Shown piece after piece: positions 44,594 to 54,710 of a DNA stretch of 64,000 nucleotides (its first letter is position 1; each line of letters opens with the position of its first letter). The stretch comes from Gracilimonas sp964505215. Lineage in GTDB: Bacteria; Bacteroidota; Rhodothermia; Balneolales; Balneolaceae. The stretch spans positions 1-64,000 of the forward strand of contig CAZDGU010000008.1 of the NCBI GenBank assembly GCA_964505215.1. The letters run 5' to 3'. Under the pieces are notes generated by a model, which did not search any database, was not told where the DNA came from, and saw only the letters and a program-made list of their open reading frames with translations. The translations under genes were made by a program, and so were the position numbers.

Positions 44594-46405
44594 TTAGCGG
44601 TCCCAAATCTTCTTCCTCACACCGCTTTTTCGGGAAACAGAACGGCGGATAGTTTGTCTTAAAATTCTTTCCTCTGCTACTATAAGAGTATCTCGGCGGG
44701 CTCTTGTTACACTTGTGTATAAAATTTCTTTAGAAAGAATTGTGTTTATTACAGTTGGGAGAAATATTGCAATTTCATCAAATTCCGAACCCTGACTTTT
44801 GTGAATAGTAATGCCAAATGCGGGCTCATAATCCGTTAATCGTGATGTTGAGATGGCTGCAGCGTGTTCTCCCTCAAATGTGACCGTTCCCTCATCTCTA
44901 TCCGTTTGGTTATACAAACCAATTTCTCCATTTCTCAGCTTCAACAAGGCATTATTACGCGTTGCCATCACTAAACGTCCGGGAAACCATTCATCCCCGA
45001 TTGTGTAACCCTTCGCCTGCTTTATCATACGCTCGGCCTGCCGGTTTATCTGCTCTACACCCAAAGGACCTTTCCGTACTGCACACAAAATTTTTCGAGT
45101 ATTTGACTGGGCTAACCTATTCTCCCCATCGGCACTCATATAGTTATGGTGATGCTGAACAGCATATTCTTTAATCACCTGATGCACCAATTTCGCTCCG
45201 GGTTTCTGCCAGCGAATATCTTTGTACGTAGAATCATTCAGAATAGAGATGGCAGCTTCATCATCTCCCCTGTTTACCGCTTGGGCAAATTTCCCAATTC
45301 CGCTTTGCTCATCAAACCGATAGCTTTTAGTTAGAAACACAATGCTATCGTTTATGGCAGGTTTTTGGGGTGATTGTTTTTCAGGTTCTAACTCAATCCC
45401 GGACAGCTGTTTAGTTATTTCCTTTGAAAAAGAGTTATCTCCGGCACATAAATCACCCAAAATAGAGCCGGCCTCAACCGATGAAAGCTGGTCTTTATCA
45501 CCCAGAATAATCAGCTTTGTAGCCGGCGAAAGTGCCCGAAGCAGGTGAATCCAAAGGGTGATATCCAGCATGGAAGCTTCATCAATAATCACAAGATCGT
45601 ACGGTAGCGGATTTTTTTCGTTGAATGAAAACTTGCTGCCCCTGTAATTAGCTCCCAGTAATTTGTGAATGGTTTGTGCTTTATCTGGAATTTGAGCTAC
45701 ATCTTTGATGTCTTCCTGTAAACGGTTTTTCCCCGCAGTTATTGACTCTGTCAGCCTTCGCGCCGCTTTTCCGGTGGGAGCCGCAAGAGCCAGCCGAAGC
45801 TTTTTATCTGAATTAGCCAGCATGTGGGCCGTAATAATATTTAGCACCGTAAAGGTTTTCCCTGTTCCGGGTCCACCCGAAATAATAACCAGATTTTTTA
45901 GAAAGCTAAGCTGAACAGCCACATGCTGCCAGTTGGTTTCAAATAAATCATTGGCCGGAGCCGTAACTTTTCGGATTGCTTTACTTTCCTGTTCACTAAC
46001 CGAATTGGTTTTTTCAGCTTTGGCAGAAATACGCTCGCAAAGCTCTTCCTCATACTTCCAAAAGCGTTGAAGATAAAGTCGGCCTTCTTCCAGTATCAGC
46101 GGCTTTAGTTCATCACCTGCACTCACCAGCGAGCTTTCACGCAACGCCAAAAGCCATTCTTCCTTCAGTTTTTGGGTGATTTCAACCTTCGTTTCCGGCT
46201 CATTAAACAAATACTGCTCATCCCAATGCTGAATATCTAAGCAAACGTGTCCGTTTAGTTGAGCATAAATGCACATGGCAGCAGCCAGTAAAACGCGTTC
46301 ATCTACCTCAGGGTCCAGTTGTTGCAAAAGCTTGGGAAACTGCACTTCAGCTTCGGTTATCCAGCCATTTTCTTTCCACCGTTCCAGTTGTGTTAGCAAA
46401 TTCAT
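44594..46405 (-). CDS. recD: exodeoxyribonuclease V subunit alpha
   Basis: RecD, the 5'-3' helicase motor of RecBCD. Walker A in ISGGPGTGKTFTVLN (about 176-190), DEAS-type motif in IIDEASMLD, and the C-terminal helicase motif TIHKSQGSEFDE with VTRAR. 603 residues matches E. coli RecD (608). The start ATG shares its A with the last base of the recB stop codon (TGATG), a 1-bp overlap. Last gene of recC-recB-recD; a terminator follows. Confidence 0.95.
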   Translation of the reverse strand: MNLLTQLERWKENGWITEAEVQFPKLLQQLDPEVDERVLLAAAMCIYAQLNGHVCLDIQHWDEQYLFNEPETKVEITQKLKEEWLLALRESSLVSAGDELKPLILEEGRLYLQRFWKYEEELCERISAKAEKTNSVSEQESKAIRKVTAPANDLFETNWQHVAVQLSFLKNLVIISGGPGTGKTFTVLNIITAHMLANSDKKLRLALAAPTGKAARRLTESITAGKNRLQEDIKDVAQIPDKAQTIHKLLGANYRGSKFSFNEKNPLPYDLVIIDEASMLDITLWIHLLRALSPATKLIILGDKDQLSSVEAGSILGDLCAGDNSFSKEITKQLSGIELEPEKQSPQKPAINDSIVFLTKSYRFDEQSGIGKFAQAVNRGDDEAAISILNDSTYKDIRWQKPGAKLVHQVIKEYAVQHHHNYMSADGENRLAQSNTRKILCAVRKGPLGVEQINRQAERMIKQAKGYTIGDEWFPGRLVMATRNNALLKLRNGEIGLYNQTDRDEGTVTFEGEHAAAISTSRLTDYEPAFGITIHKSQGSEFDEIAIFLPTVINTILSKEILYTSVTRARRDTLIVAEERILRQTIRRSVSRKSGVRKKIWDR

Positions 46406-49400
46406 CAGGCGTCTCCCTTTTTAACATACTCATCCATGCTTTTAATAAGCTCCCAATCCGGTTTATCAAAAAACAATCCGCTGCCGGGTTCTTCCGGATT
46501 CACCCCCCGAAGGAAATAATAAAACACGCCGCCAAAGTGCTGCTCATAATTATAATCAGGCAGCTTTTGTTTCAAAAAACGATGCAGCGCAAGCGTATAA
46601 ATATGATACTGCAAATCAAATCCGGCTTCGGTTACCGCTTGGGAAAGTTGTGGCTGAGCATAATCCTCAAAACTGTTTCCTAAGTGATTAGATTTATAAT
46701 CCAGTATATAAAATTTGCCTTCATACTTGAAAATCAGGTCAATAAAGCCTTTCATAAATCCAGATAATTGCTCTGCGTTTATTCCGAAATCTGTTTCCTT
46801 TCTAATGAGCTTCCACAATGGCTCTGCAGCTAAATTATGAACCGGAAAAAAGAATTCCATTTCTTTTAACACTTCCTTTTCCGAAAGCATGGAGAGAGAA
46901 AGTTCTGAAGTCCCAAATGGGTGTCTTAAACTCTTTATAATCCATTGATGCACAACATCTTGCCATTCCTCATCAAAAGAGTAATAAGCTAAATTTTCGG
47001 TTACAATTTCTTGTAAATTTTGGGGTGAAGAAAACGAAACATCTTCAAAAACCTGATGCAAACAAGAACCCGCATCCGCTCCTTTTGGAAATCCAAATTG
47101 GTTTAATCCTGTGCTTTCCTCCGTGTTAAAATCAATCATTTCATCCGCAAACCGATTGTCCGAATCACCTTTCACACTTTTAGAAAGTAAGGTGTAACTG
47201 AGCATTCTGGGATATTGATATAAATCATTCCGGCTGAAATCAAGAGCTCGTAAATCCTTTGAATCCAAATCAGATCGGGCTTGTATAACGGAAGATTCTT
47301 CTCTGAAGGGATGAACTTCTGCATAGTTAAAGGAAGCCAATTTCTCTTTTACGAGTTCAAAATTCGGCCGCTTTTGGTTGCTTTGGAGGATGGAACCCAA
47401 GGGCGAAAATTCCAATGCTTTGTAGCATGGCACAAACACATAGCAAGCCGAAACCGCCCTCGTAAGCGCCACGTAAGCCAGCCGAACCTCTTCCGCCATT
47501 TCCTGAACATGAGCAGTATCAATAAATGCTTGTTTTTTGGGGTGATTTAATCCCTTGCTAATATCAATGTGGATGTTTCTGTCTTGGTAGAATGAAAACA
47601 CTTTTGCTGATTCCGGCTTTTGGGGCTTGGAAGTATCTTCCCACAAAAAAGGAGCAAAAACAATAGGATATTGTAATCCTTTAGAAGCATGAATGGTTGA
47701 AATTTGCACAAGATCTTCATCGCTTTCTAACCTGAGCTCTTCCTCATCCGAACCCGAAGAATCTTGGTTCAGTCGTTCAAAAAACCACTTTAATAAAGTT
47801 TTTCCATAAAACTGATGCTCCCGCTGTGCCTTCGAAAGCAACTCTGACAAGTGAAATAGATTAGCTGTTCGTCGTTCTGCATTTTTGCGCATGGCTATTT
47901 TCTGCTGTACATCAAACCGAACAATCAGCTCATTAATAGCTGCTTCAATTCCTTTAAATTCCCATTTCTCTTTAATGATTGAAAAATGATGTACGAGTGA
48001 AGCCCATTCTTTTTCACTCTCTGATACAGCTAATATTTCTTCTGCTGAAAACCCTAACAAATTGGTAGCCAGCGCAGTACGGATTCCTGCCTCATAGCTT
48101 ATTTTGTAAACAGCACTTAAAATTCTAAATAACTCCTCGGCTTCTTTAGTGGCAAATACGCTGGTGCGAGACTTCAGCACGCTTTTTATTCCACGCTTGC
48201 GCAATGCGGCCTGAATGTCTTCCCCCTGATATAAATTGCGTACTAAAACAGCAATGTCTTTTTCCTGCACATTTTTGCCGTCAATGCTGTACGAACCACT
48301 GAGCAGTTCTGATATTTCGTTGCAAACTCCGTTATACACATCATCTGTCACTGCATTTTTAGGGGAAGGCTTTTCTTTCTCTATTAACCGAAACTGTAAA
48401 GGAGTTACCGCTTCACCCGTATCATTAATTAACTGCTTATCATCTGTTTTGCTTGCAGGAAATTCAACCTGATTAAACGATAACTTTTCAATCAAAAATG
48501 GATTGGAGGAAGTGGAAAAAAGCTCATTAACACCTTCAATCAATCCTTTATTAGAACGGTAATTTTCTTTTAAGTGATAGGATTGATTTTCTGACACGTC
48601 CGAGCGAGCGGCTAAATAGGTGAAAATATCAGCCCCGCGAAAGCTATAAATAGCCTGCTTGGGATCACCAATCATAAACAGTGCCGTCTCAGGATTTTGA
48701 TGGTATAGATGACGCAAAATTCCGTATTGAATAGGGTCTGTATCCTGGAACTCATCAACCAATCCTATGGGATATTTTTGGGATATTGTCTTGGATAATT
48801 TCCCGGAAGAATCATTCCTTAGTCCTTTCTCCACTAATTCTAACAACCCATTGTAGCTGATGTAATTGCGCCTTTCTTTTATCTCTTTAAATTTTTGTTT
48901 TACAAAAGTAATAGACTCCTTTATAAAGGCCGGCTTCAGCAGCTTAAATTGTTCAGTCAATTCAATAAAAGCATCCATAATTTCAAAAAACTGAAAGTGC
49001 GGAACCTGATAACTTTTCTTGCTCCCTCTTTCTTTCATATAACTGCCAAAACGATGTAAACGATCTGATATTTGAATGGTGGGCTCATCAGAATTCAGCC
49101 ATTCTTGTAGTATCTCCCAGTCGGGTTTTCTTTTACTTTTTTGGAAAGCATTTCCATTCAAATCACCCTCAAAATACACTTCCTCAAAAGCTTCTTTTTC
49201 ATTCTCCCAAACAGCTTTGGCTTGATTAAAAACTTCGTTCCACTCGCCTATTTTTTCTAATAAGCGACCGGTACTTAATTCCGAAGGTTCAACCTTGGCA
49301 TTGGGGTGGTTCAGAACTTTTTTGAGTACGGACTGAAGTTCATCCGGACCAAAACCTATATCCGTGAGAAAATTGAGCAGAAACTGTTGCTCTTCAGTAT

Positions 49401-49893
49401 CTCCGGCATCCAAGAGGCAGGCTCTCCAGTAGTCATCAATTACGTCTTGAAGCAGCTCAGACTCATCGGTCAAAAGCTCAAAATTGGCAGGGACTTCAAA
49501 CTGAATACTGTATTCGGTGAGTAACCGTGTACAAAAGCCATGAATAGTAAAAACAGCTGCTTCATCGAAGGTTTCTATGGCCTTTTCCAGCTTTTCTGTT
49601 GCATTGGAATATGGCTGATTGAGTAGCTGTTTCAAGAAGGAATCGTCCCCGGCTTCGCCTGTTTGCAGGGCATCTAAAGAACTTTTCAATCTATTTCTGA
49701 GCCGTAGCTTGAGTTCTGCCGTTGCGGCTTCGGTAAAAGTCATAACCAGCAGCTGAGAAGGCTCTAAGTTCTTCTCAATAATCATGCGCACGTACAGCGA
49801 CTCAATCGTGTACGTTTTTCCGGTTCCCGCACTGGCTTCTACCAAGCTGGTTCCTTCTAAAGGCGCCTGAAATACATCAATGGGCTTACTCAT
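46405..49893 (-). CDS. recB: exodeoxyribonuclease V subunit beta
   Basis: RecB, 3'-5' helicase and nuclease of RecBCD, processing double-strand ends for recombination. N-terminal Walker A ASAGTGKTYTIESL (about 19-32), DEFQDTDPIQ (UvrD-type II motif), and QISTIHASKGLQYPIV (motif V-like). The C-terminal nuclease carries the RecB-type GSCLHQVFED and FYILDYKSNHLG with the catalytic Asp and Lys. 1162 residues, close to E. coli RecB (1180). Overlaps recC by 4 bp and recD by 1 bp. Confidence 0.96.
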   Translation of the reverse strand: MSKPIDVFQAPLEGTSLVEASAGTGKTYTIESLYVRMIIEKNLEPSQLLVMTFTEAATAELKLRLRNRLKSSLDALQTGEAGDDSFLKQLLNQPYSNATEKLEKAIETFDEAAVFTIHGFCTRLLTEYSIQFEVPANFELLTDESELLQDVIDDYWRACLLDAGDTEEQQFLLNFLTDIGFGPDELQSVLKKVLNHPNAKVEPSELSTGRLLEKIGEWNEVFNQAKAVWENEKEAFEEVYFEGDLNGNAFQKSKRKPDWEILQEWLNSDEPTIQISDRLHRFGSYMKERGSKKSYQVPHFQFFEIMDAFIELTEQFKLLKPAFIKESITFVKQKFKEIKERRNYISYNGLLELVEKGLRNDSSGKLSKTISQKYPIGLVDEFQDTDPIQYGILRHLYHQNPETALFMIGDPKQAIYSFRGADIFTYLAARSDVSENQSYHLKENYRSNKGLIEGVNELFSTSSNPFLIEKLSFNQVEFPASKTDDKQLINDTGEAVTPLQFRLIEKEKPSPKNAVTDDVYNGVCNEISELLSGSYSIDGKNVQEKDIAVLVRNLYQGEDIQAALRKRGIKSVLKSRTSVFATKEAEELFRILSAVYKISYEAGIRTALATNLLGFSAEEILAVSESEKEWASLVHHFSIIKEKWEFKGIEAAINELIVRFDVQQKIAMRKNAERRTANLFHLSELLSKAQREHQFYGKTLLKWFFERLNQDSSGSDEEELRLESDEDLVQISTIHASKGLQYPIVFAPFLWEDTSKPQKPESAKVFSFYQDRNIHIDISKGLNHPKKQAFIDTAHVQEMAEEVRLAYVALTRAVSACYVFVPCYKALEFSPLGSILQSNQKRPNFELVKEKLASFNYAEVHPFREESSVIQARSDLDSKDLRALDFSRNDLYQYPRMLSYTLLSKSVKGDSDNRFADEMIDFNTEESTGLNQFGFPKGADAGSCLHQVFEDVSFSSPQNLQEIVTENLAYYSFDEEWQDVVHQWIIKSLRHPFGTSELSLSMLSEKEVLKEMEFFFPVHNLAAEPLWKLIRKETDFGINAEQLSGFMKGFIDLIFKYEGKFYILDYKSNHLGNSFEDYAQPQLSQAVTEAGFDLQYHIYTLALHRFLKQKLPDYNYEQHFGGVFYYFLRGVNPEEPGSGLFFDKPDWELIKSMDEYVKKGDA

Positions 49894-52800
49894 TCTTCTT
49901 CCTCCACAGCCGCTAAGAATGGCAGCCAGAACGCAGCCGCGTTATCCTGAAAGGCCTGCATAGCCAATGGATCTCTGTCTCGCCACAAAAGCGCATTGAA
50001 GTAATCGTTCGACTCCGCATATTGATTGTACTTTTCGTGATACTCCCATTTTCCGTATGCTTTTTTGAGCGCTTCTTCCGAGTCTTTTTTCTTTTCATAT
50101 ACCTTGGCATATTCACGTGATGTTTCCGGGAAAAAAGCTGACTTCACTAATGCCGATTCTTCATTAAACCATCTCAGAAAGTCTGAAATCAGCTCTTTTG
50201 GGTTATCCGGCTCATTCAGCTTTAATATCTTCACGCCTTCTTTTTCTTTTGAGATGAATACGCTTTTACTCACGCCGCTTCCACACGCTGCTAATAAAAG
50301 ATGCTTGAGCCAGTGCACCGTTTCATGCGAGGCCCTGCGACTTCCCACCCGATAAGAAATCAGTGTATTTTGATAAATCCCTGATATATTTCCGACCACT
50401 GTACCGTACGGAGTTTCCAGTTCTATATCTATATGTTGCTCCTCGCTTTTGAGGTATTCCTTTACCGTGGCTATTAATTCATCCACTTCTTGTTTTTCGG
50501 ATTGAAATTCTTTCTCACCCACCATTTCAGCAGGTAATAAATCTGCATTTTTTGCATACGTGAAAACCTTAGAATCAGATGAACCGGCCGCAATTTTTTC
50601 AAACATAAAGTTCCCCAAATGATACCGCTCTAAACTGTTTAAACTAAATGGTTCTCTATCGGTTATGGTAGAAAAATCACTGTAGTTACTAATATCTAAT
50701 TCATTCCTTAGCATATACTTAGCCGGATAACTGAAAAATGAAATTAAACTTGATACAGCAACTTCTTTTTGCTCTTTTTCTCCATTTGTTAATCGTTTTT
50801 CTTCTTGAAGGAATGGGACAGCTTCATCTATTTGCTGCTGTATAATTTGAGCCAGCTTTAAATTTTCTTGAGAATAGGAATATAGTTTTTTGTCGCCTTT
50901 AAAATACTGAGCATTAAATGGATGCAGCTTATGTGTGATTACCTCCATTTCCCAGTTTCCATTCATTTTATCTAAAAATTGCTGAACCAAAATGGAAGGC
51001 AATCGCTTAGAATTGCTTTGCTGATCTTGCCCTAAATAACTGACATTTAGCTGTCCGGAAGCCGCAAGCAGCGTTTCATAAAACAAAAAAGTATCATCTT
51101 CTTTTTGAATTCTATCACCCGGTTGGGGATTTGCATAAATCAGGTCGAATTCTGGCCTGACCGCCTTTCGGGGGAAAACGCCTTCATTCAACCCTAAAAC
51201 ACCCACAAACTCAAACGGCACTGAGCGATATGGAATGTAGGAGCTTACTGTTACTCCCTGCCCGAATCGGCCGGAGGCAGAGCTCGTGTTATCAAATTGC
51301 TCAATCAGCCAGTTTTTAACGGTTTGATAAGCTATTTCTACTTCCGCTTCAGCATATCCGACTTGTTCACCCAGTTTATTCAGCGTTTTATTAATCCCAA
51401 GTACGGCTTTTTCTTGATGAGAGCTTGTCATAAAGTCGGCTACGACCTGTCCTGCAAAGTTAATCCAGCCGCTTACGGTGTGCTTTTTTTGAGCAGCTTG
51501 CTCAGCCGTAATCAAAGCGTGTATGAAAGCTCTGAATTTTGAAACCAGCTGCATATCATCCGTTGAGGAAATATCGGAAAATGGAACAAGGCCGTTGTAC
51601 ACCTGAAGTTCATCCGGTTCCATAGAAAAGCCAAGCAGCATTTGGTTCACGGCTTTTTGCAAGCTAAAAATAGCGTTGAAGGAATTTCCAAGCCCTCTAA
51701 ATACTTTATTTTCAATAATCCATTCTTCCAGTGTATCTAAATCATCATCAGTAAATTCAAACTTTTGCTTAATGGGTTGAAGGTGTAGAATCTCAACTAT
51801 TTCGCTGGTTTTATAGGAAGTTGTAAAAAGCTTAAGCAGCTTAATTAACGTAAATGCAGCTGACTGACGATAATTTCCTGAAAGATTTGCTACCGGAATG
51901 GCCTGCTCATTTTCATTATGCTCAAAAACAGATTCAATTTGGGATGCATATTTTTCGGCATCCGGCACCATCAGCAGCACGTTCTCCGGCCCACTTTCGG
52001 GGTGGTGCTCAAAATAATGCAACAGCTGATCTTTTAACACCTGCACCTCCCGCCTGATGTTGTGGCAAGAATGCACCTTCAGCTCCGGAAATGAAAAAGG
52101 CTTGTCAGACCCCACCTCATTCCATTGAGATGGCGTCTCGTTTTCTGACAGCACATTTTGCAATAGCGCAAGCTGTTCGGTATAGGAGTGGCTCCAATCT
52201 TTAAGCAGATTTCTCACCGACTCCGGCAGCGAAAGCTCCTCTTCCTCCACGTGTTTTGAGAAAAAATGAATCTCAATTTCCTTCCCTAACGCTGCCATAA
52301 GCTGCATAAAGGGTTTGCTGATATGAGAGAGACCAAATGCCCACAAACGGCGAGGGAGCTTTTTTAGAAACGCATCATCTCTCTTCATCCAATCTAAAAG
52401 CTGCCCAAAAGCCTCAGAGCGGCTGGGAATATTAGCTGCGCCCTTATTTTGTTGCCACTTTTCATCCAGCCGATTCCAGATAATGGACTGCCACTTTTCA
52501 TCTTTATGCTTGGTCACCAATCTTTTTTGCAACCAGGCACTCATCATTTCCGGGCGATATACCTGATACTGATCAAAATTATCAGCAAGTTGCGTACACA
52601 GCTGAAGTCGTTTTTTGGGTGAATCCGTTTCTACATTGTAGTATGGAATTTGCCGGAGCAGCTCTTTTTCTGTGCTAAAAAGTTCAAACAATGCCCACTG
52701 CATTCCGGTCAAATCACTGGGTAAATATTGGGGAATATCGTTGTTGCCAAGCCGGTATAACGTCCACAGAAATTCGGAAGGGAAAATGAATTTAAAGTTT

Positions 52801-52967
52801 CCGGCAATTCCCTCGCTTTTAGCCACCTGAAGCTGCAGCCACTCTTTAATTTCATTGTTTTGAACAATCACCCATTGCGGTTCCAATGGTGATTCATGAT
52901 CACTTTGGAGACGAGAAAATTCCTCTGCTAAGCTTTGTAAAGATGTAGATGTATATAATGTTACCAT
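49890..52967 (-). CDS. recC: exodeoxyribonuclease V subunit gamma
   Basis: RecC, the Chi-recognising and DNA-splitting subunit. N-terminal WVIVQNNEIKEWLQLQVA (family signature), VLLMVPDAEKYA, and VLGLNEGVFPRK in the dead-nuclease/helicase-like part. 1025 residues, slightly shorter than E. coli RecC (1122). Order recC-recB-recD without ptrA. The nuclease-like site is expected to be inactive in RecC. Co-transcribed with recB. Confidence 0.94.
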   Translation of the reverse strand: MVTLYTSTSLQSLAEEFSRLQSDHESPLEPQWVIVQNNEIKEWLQLQVAKSEGIAGNFKFIFPSEFLWTLYRLGNNDIPQYLPSDLTGMQWALFELFSTEKELLRQIPYYNVETDSPKKRLQLCTQLADNFDQYQVYRPEMMSAWLQKRLVTKHKDEKWQSIIWNRLDEKWQQNKGAANIPSRSEAFGQLLDWMKRDDAFLKKLPRRLWAFGLSHISKPFMQLMAALGKEIEIHFFSKHVEEEELSLPESVRNLLKDWSHSYTEQLALLQNVLSENETPSQWNEVGSDKPFSFPELKVHSCHNIRREVQVLKDQLLHYFEHHPESGPENVLLMVPDAEKYASQIESVFEHNENEQAIPVANLSGNYRQSAAFTLIKLLKLFTTSYKTSEIVEILHLQPIKQKFEFTDDDLDTLEEWIIENKVFRGLGNSFNAIFSLQKAVNQMLLGFSMEPDELQVYNGLVPFSDISSTDDMQLVSKFRAFIHALITAEQAAQKKHTVSGWINFAGQVVADFMTSSHQEKAVLGINKTLNKLGEQVGYAEAEVEIAYQTVKNWLIEQFDNTSSASGRFGQGVTVSSYIPYRSVPFEFVGVLGLNEGVFPRKAVRPEFDLIYANPQPGDRIQKEDDTFLFYETLLAASGQLNVSYLGQDQQSNSKRLPSILVQQFLDKMNGNWEMEVITHKLHPFNAQYFKGDKKLYSYSQENLKLAQIIQQQIDEAVPFLQEEKRLTNGEKEQKEVAVSSLISFFSYPAKYMLRNELDISNYSDFSTITDREPFSLNSLERYHLGNFMFEKIAAGSSDSKVFTYAKNADLLPAEMVGEKEFQSEKQEVDELIATVKEYLKSEEQHIDIELETPYGTVVGNISGIYQNTLISYRVGSRRASHETVHWLKHLLLAACGSGVSKSVFISKEKEGVKILKLNEPDNPKELISDFLRWFNEESALVKSAFFPETSREYAKVYEKKKDSEEALKKAYGKWEYHEKYNQYAESNDYFNALLWRDRDPLAMQAFQDNAAAFWLPFLAAVEEEE

Positions 52968-53024
52968 AGCTTTTTAAATGTGAAGGCTTATTATAAGAAA
53001 AGCTCTTCCCATTTTTGCGCTTAC

Positions 53025-53303
53025 TTATTGTTTTTCTTCATGCTTTACGGAGTTTGCGAGCATTTCATTAACAATTGCAGAGTAAGAAGTTTCTCTTGCA
53101 TCAGCTATGGCTTTTATCCGATTAACCAGAGGTTCCTCCAGATAATAACTTACGGTAAGTTTATTCACCTTTTTAGGCTCTTCTATCTGCTCGGGGGAAT
53201 GATCTGACTTCTCTTCTGTTGAAGGTGAAATAAAGTCGAACGAAGCATGGCGGCGCATGCTGTACGAGAGCGGATTATGACCAAGGCTTTTTTTCTTACT
53301 CAT
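53025..53303 (-). CDS. ribbon-helix-helix-like protein, probable ParA partner
   Basis: 92 residues. The N terminus is basic (MSKKKSLGHNP, SMRRHASFDF) and the middle acidic. The C-terminal 45 residues read KLTVSYYLEEPLVNRIKAIADARETSYSAIVNEML, a beta strand then two helices like MetJ/Arc ribbon-helix-helix domains. It begins 11 bp after the ParA-like ATPase stop codon, the usual place of a centromere-binding adaptor (as with plasmid ParA and small RHH ParB-like proteins). DNA binding is an inference. recC starts 57 bp downstream. Confidence 0.65.
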   Translation of the reverse strand: MSKKKSLGHNPLSYSMRRHASFDFISPSTEEKSDHSPEQIEEPKKVNKLTVSYYLEEPLVNRIKAIADARETSYSAIVNEMLANSVKHEEKQ

Positions 53304-53314
53304 AAATTAGCGAC

Positions 53315-54070
53315 CTAATGGCCATTTTTAATTTCTTTAGCTAAGGCAAAATAATCCTGGGCACCTGCACTTTTCCCATCATACTCAAAAATTGTTTTAT
53401 GATGGCTGGGAGCCTCTGCCAGAGCCACATTATCTCGTATAATGGTTTTAAAAACTTTACGACCAAAATAATCTTTAATATGCCCTACTACCTCTTTATT
53501 CAGATTTTTACGGCCATCATACAGCGTACAAATAATACCGCCTACTTCCAGTTTATTATTAAGTCGTTGCTGCACTACCTTCACTAAATCAAGCAGTTTA
53601 GAAAGCCCATGCAAAGCAAGATATTCTGATTGTAACACTATAAAAATATCCTCTACTGCCGTAAAAGCATTCAGGGTAAGTAAACCTAAATTTGGCGGAC
53701 AGTCAATAAGCAAATAATCATAATCCTGATCATTTATTTGCGCAATCACATTTTTCAGTAAACCTTCGCGGGCAGGCTCGCTGGCCAGCTCCAGCTCAGC
53801 TCCCGAAAGCTCTAACGATGATGGAATGAAATCAAAGCCATTATGCTCAATTATTATATCTTGCACTTTTACCTCGCCTTTTAAAGCATGATAAATCGTT
53901 TTTTCGAGTCTGTGCGAATGTGTGCGAAGCGAATAGGTTAAATTTGCCTGCGGATCTAAATCTATCAGCAATACTTTTTTACCCAACTTTGCCAAGCCGG
54001 CTCCTAAGTTAATGGTTGTGGTTGTTTTACCAACTCCGCCTTTTTGATTTGTAAGTGCTATTGTTTTCAT
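53315..54070 (-). CDS. ParA-family ATPase
   Basis: 251 residues of the ParA/Soj MinD-type. Deviant Walker A KGGVGKTT (residues 10-17) with the signature lysine, LIDLDPQANLT (Walker A'), and LLIDCPPNLGLL (Walker B). A short N terminus without a HTH domain, so a type Ib/Soj-like protein. It would position DNA or a protein cargo together with its small downstream RHH-like partner. The main chromosomal parABS normally has a large ParB, so this may be a second, orphan system. A 7-bp-arm palindrome lies upstream. Confidence 0.9.
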   Translation of the reverse strand: MKTIALTNQKGGVGKTTTTINLGAGLAKLGKKVLLIDLDPQANLTYSLRTHSHRLEKTIYHALKGEVKVQDIIIEHNGFDFIPSSLELSGAELELASEPAREGLLKNVIAQINDQDYDYLLIDCPPNLGLLTLNAFTAVEDIFIVLQSEYLALHGLSKLLDLVKVVQQRLNNKLEVGGIICTLYDGRKNLNKEVVGHIKDYFGRKVFKTIIRDNVALAEAPSHHKTIFEYDGKSAGAQDYFALAKEIKNGH

Positions 54071-54109
54071 AAATAATTTAGTGCAAATAATTGTTTGTCA
54101 AAAAGCTAT

Positions 54110-54126
54110 GCAAAACCATGTTTTGC
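54110..54126. promoter_or_regulatory. 7-3-7 palindrome upstream of the ParA-like gene
   Basis: GCAAAAC, CAT, GTTTTGC: perfect dyad 40-56 bp upstream of the ParA start. It could be an operator or centromere half-site of the RHH-like partner. Only one full copy is seen. Confidence 0.4.
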
Positions 54127-54330
54127 GTTTCCGAAGATTAAAACCACACGGTAAATCGGTGATTTAGGATCTTTCTTTTATAAAAGGAGTAACTCAATGC
54201 CTGATTGTTACAATAAAATTACTTTTACGAATATTCCAATAGAACTTTATAATTATTTGGGCATAAAAGCGGTATTACATTTCTTTAATAAACCGTATCT
54301 TAGCCTTATTGTTAACTAAAAATAGGAATC

Positions 54331-54702
54331 ATGAGATTCTACAGCCGAAAAATAATTAAACCCGAAGATTTGAATGCGCATGGCACCCTTTTTGGCGGTG
54401 TGGTGCTGAGCTGGATTGATGAAGAAGCCGCTATTTTTGTTTTGTGCCAATTGGGTAAAGGCAACATTGTAACCAAATACATGTCTGAAATTAACTTTGT
54501 GAATTCGGCTAAGCTGGGTGAAGTTATTGAAATTGGTATGGAAACTGTTAAATTTGGCCGTACATCCATCACCGTAAAATGTTTGGTGCGCAACAAGTTT
54601 TCCAAAGAACCGATCATTAGTATAGACCAAATAGTATTTGTTCATCTGGATGAATTTGGAAAACCTTCACCCCATTACATAACTGAACCCGTAAACCAAT
54701 AG
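54331..54702 (+). CDS. acyl-CoA thioesterase (YciA-like hotdog)
   Basis: 123 residues with a single hotdog fold. HGTLFGGVVLSWIDEEAA (about 14-31) is the YciA/BFIT signature with the conserved Asp27, and the internal VKCLVRNK strand follows. It hydrolyses acyl-CoAs. Substrate range unknown. It lies 8 bp before the HPt-like gene. Confidence 0.88.
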   Translation: MRFYSRKIIKPEDLNAHGTLFGGVVLSWIDEEAAIFVLCQLGKGNIVTKYMSEINFVNSAKLGEVIEIGMETVKFGRTSITVKCLVRNKFSKEPIISIDQIVFVHLDEFGKPSPHYITEPVNQ

Positions 54703-54710
54703 GTACTTGT

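Noticed and set aside
53025..53303. Toxin-antitoxin antitoxin for the small RHH-like protein
   Set aside because: No toxin-sized partner is adjacent; the neighbour is a ParA-type ATPase, so a partition role fits better.
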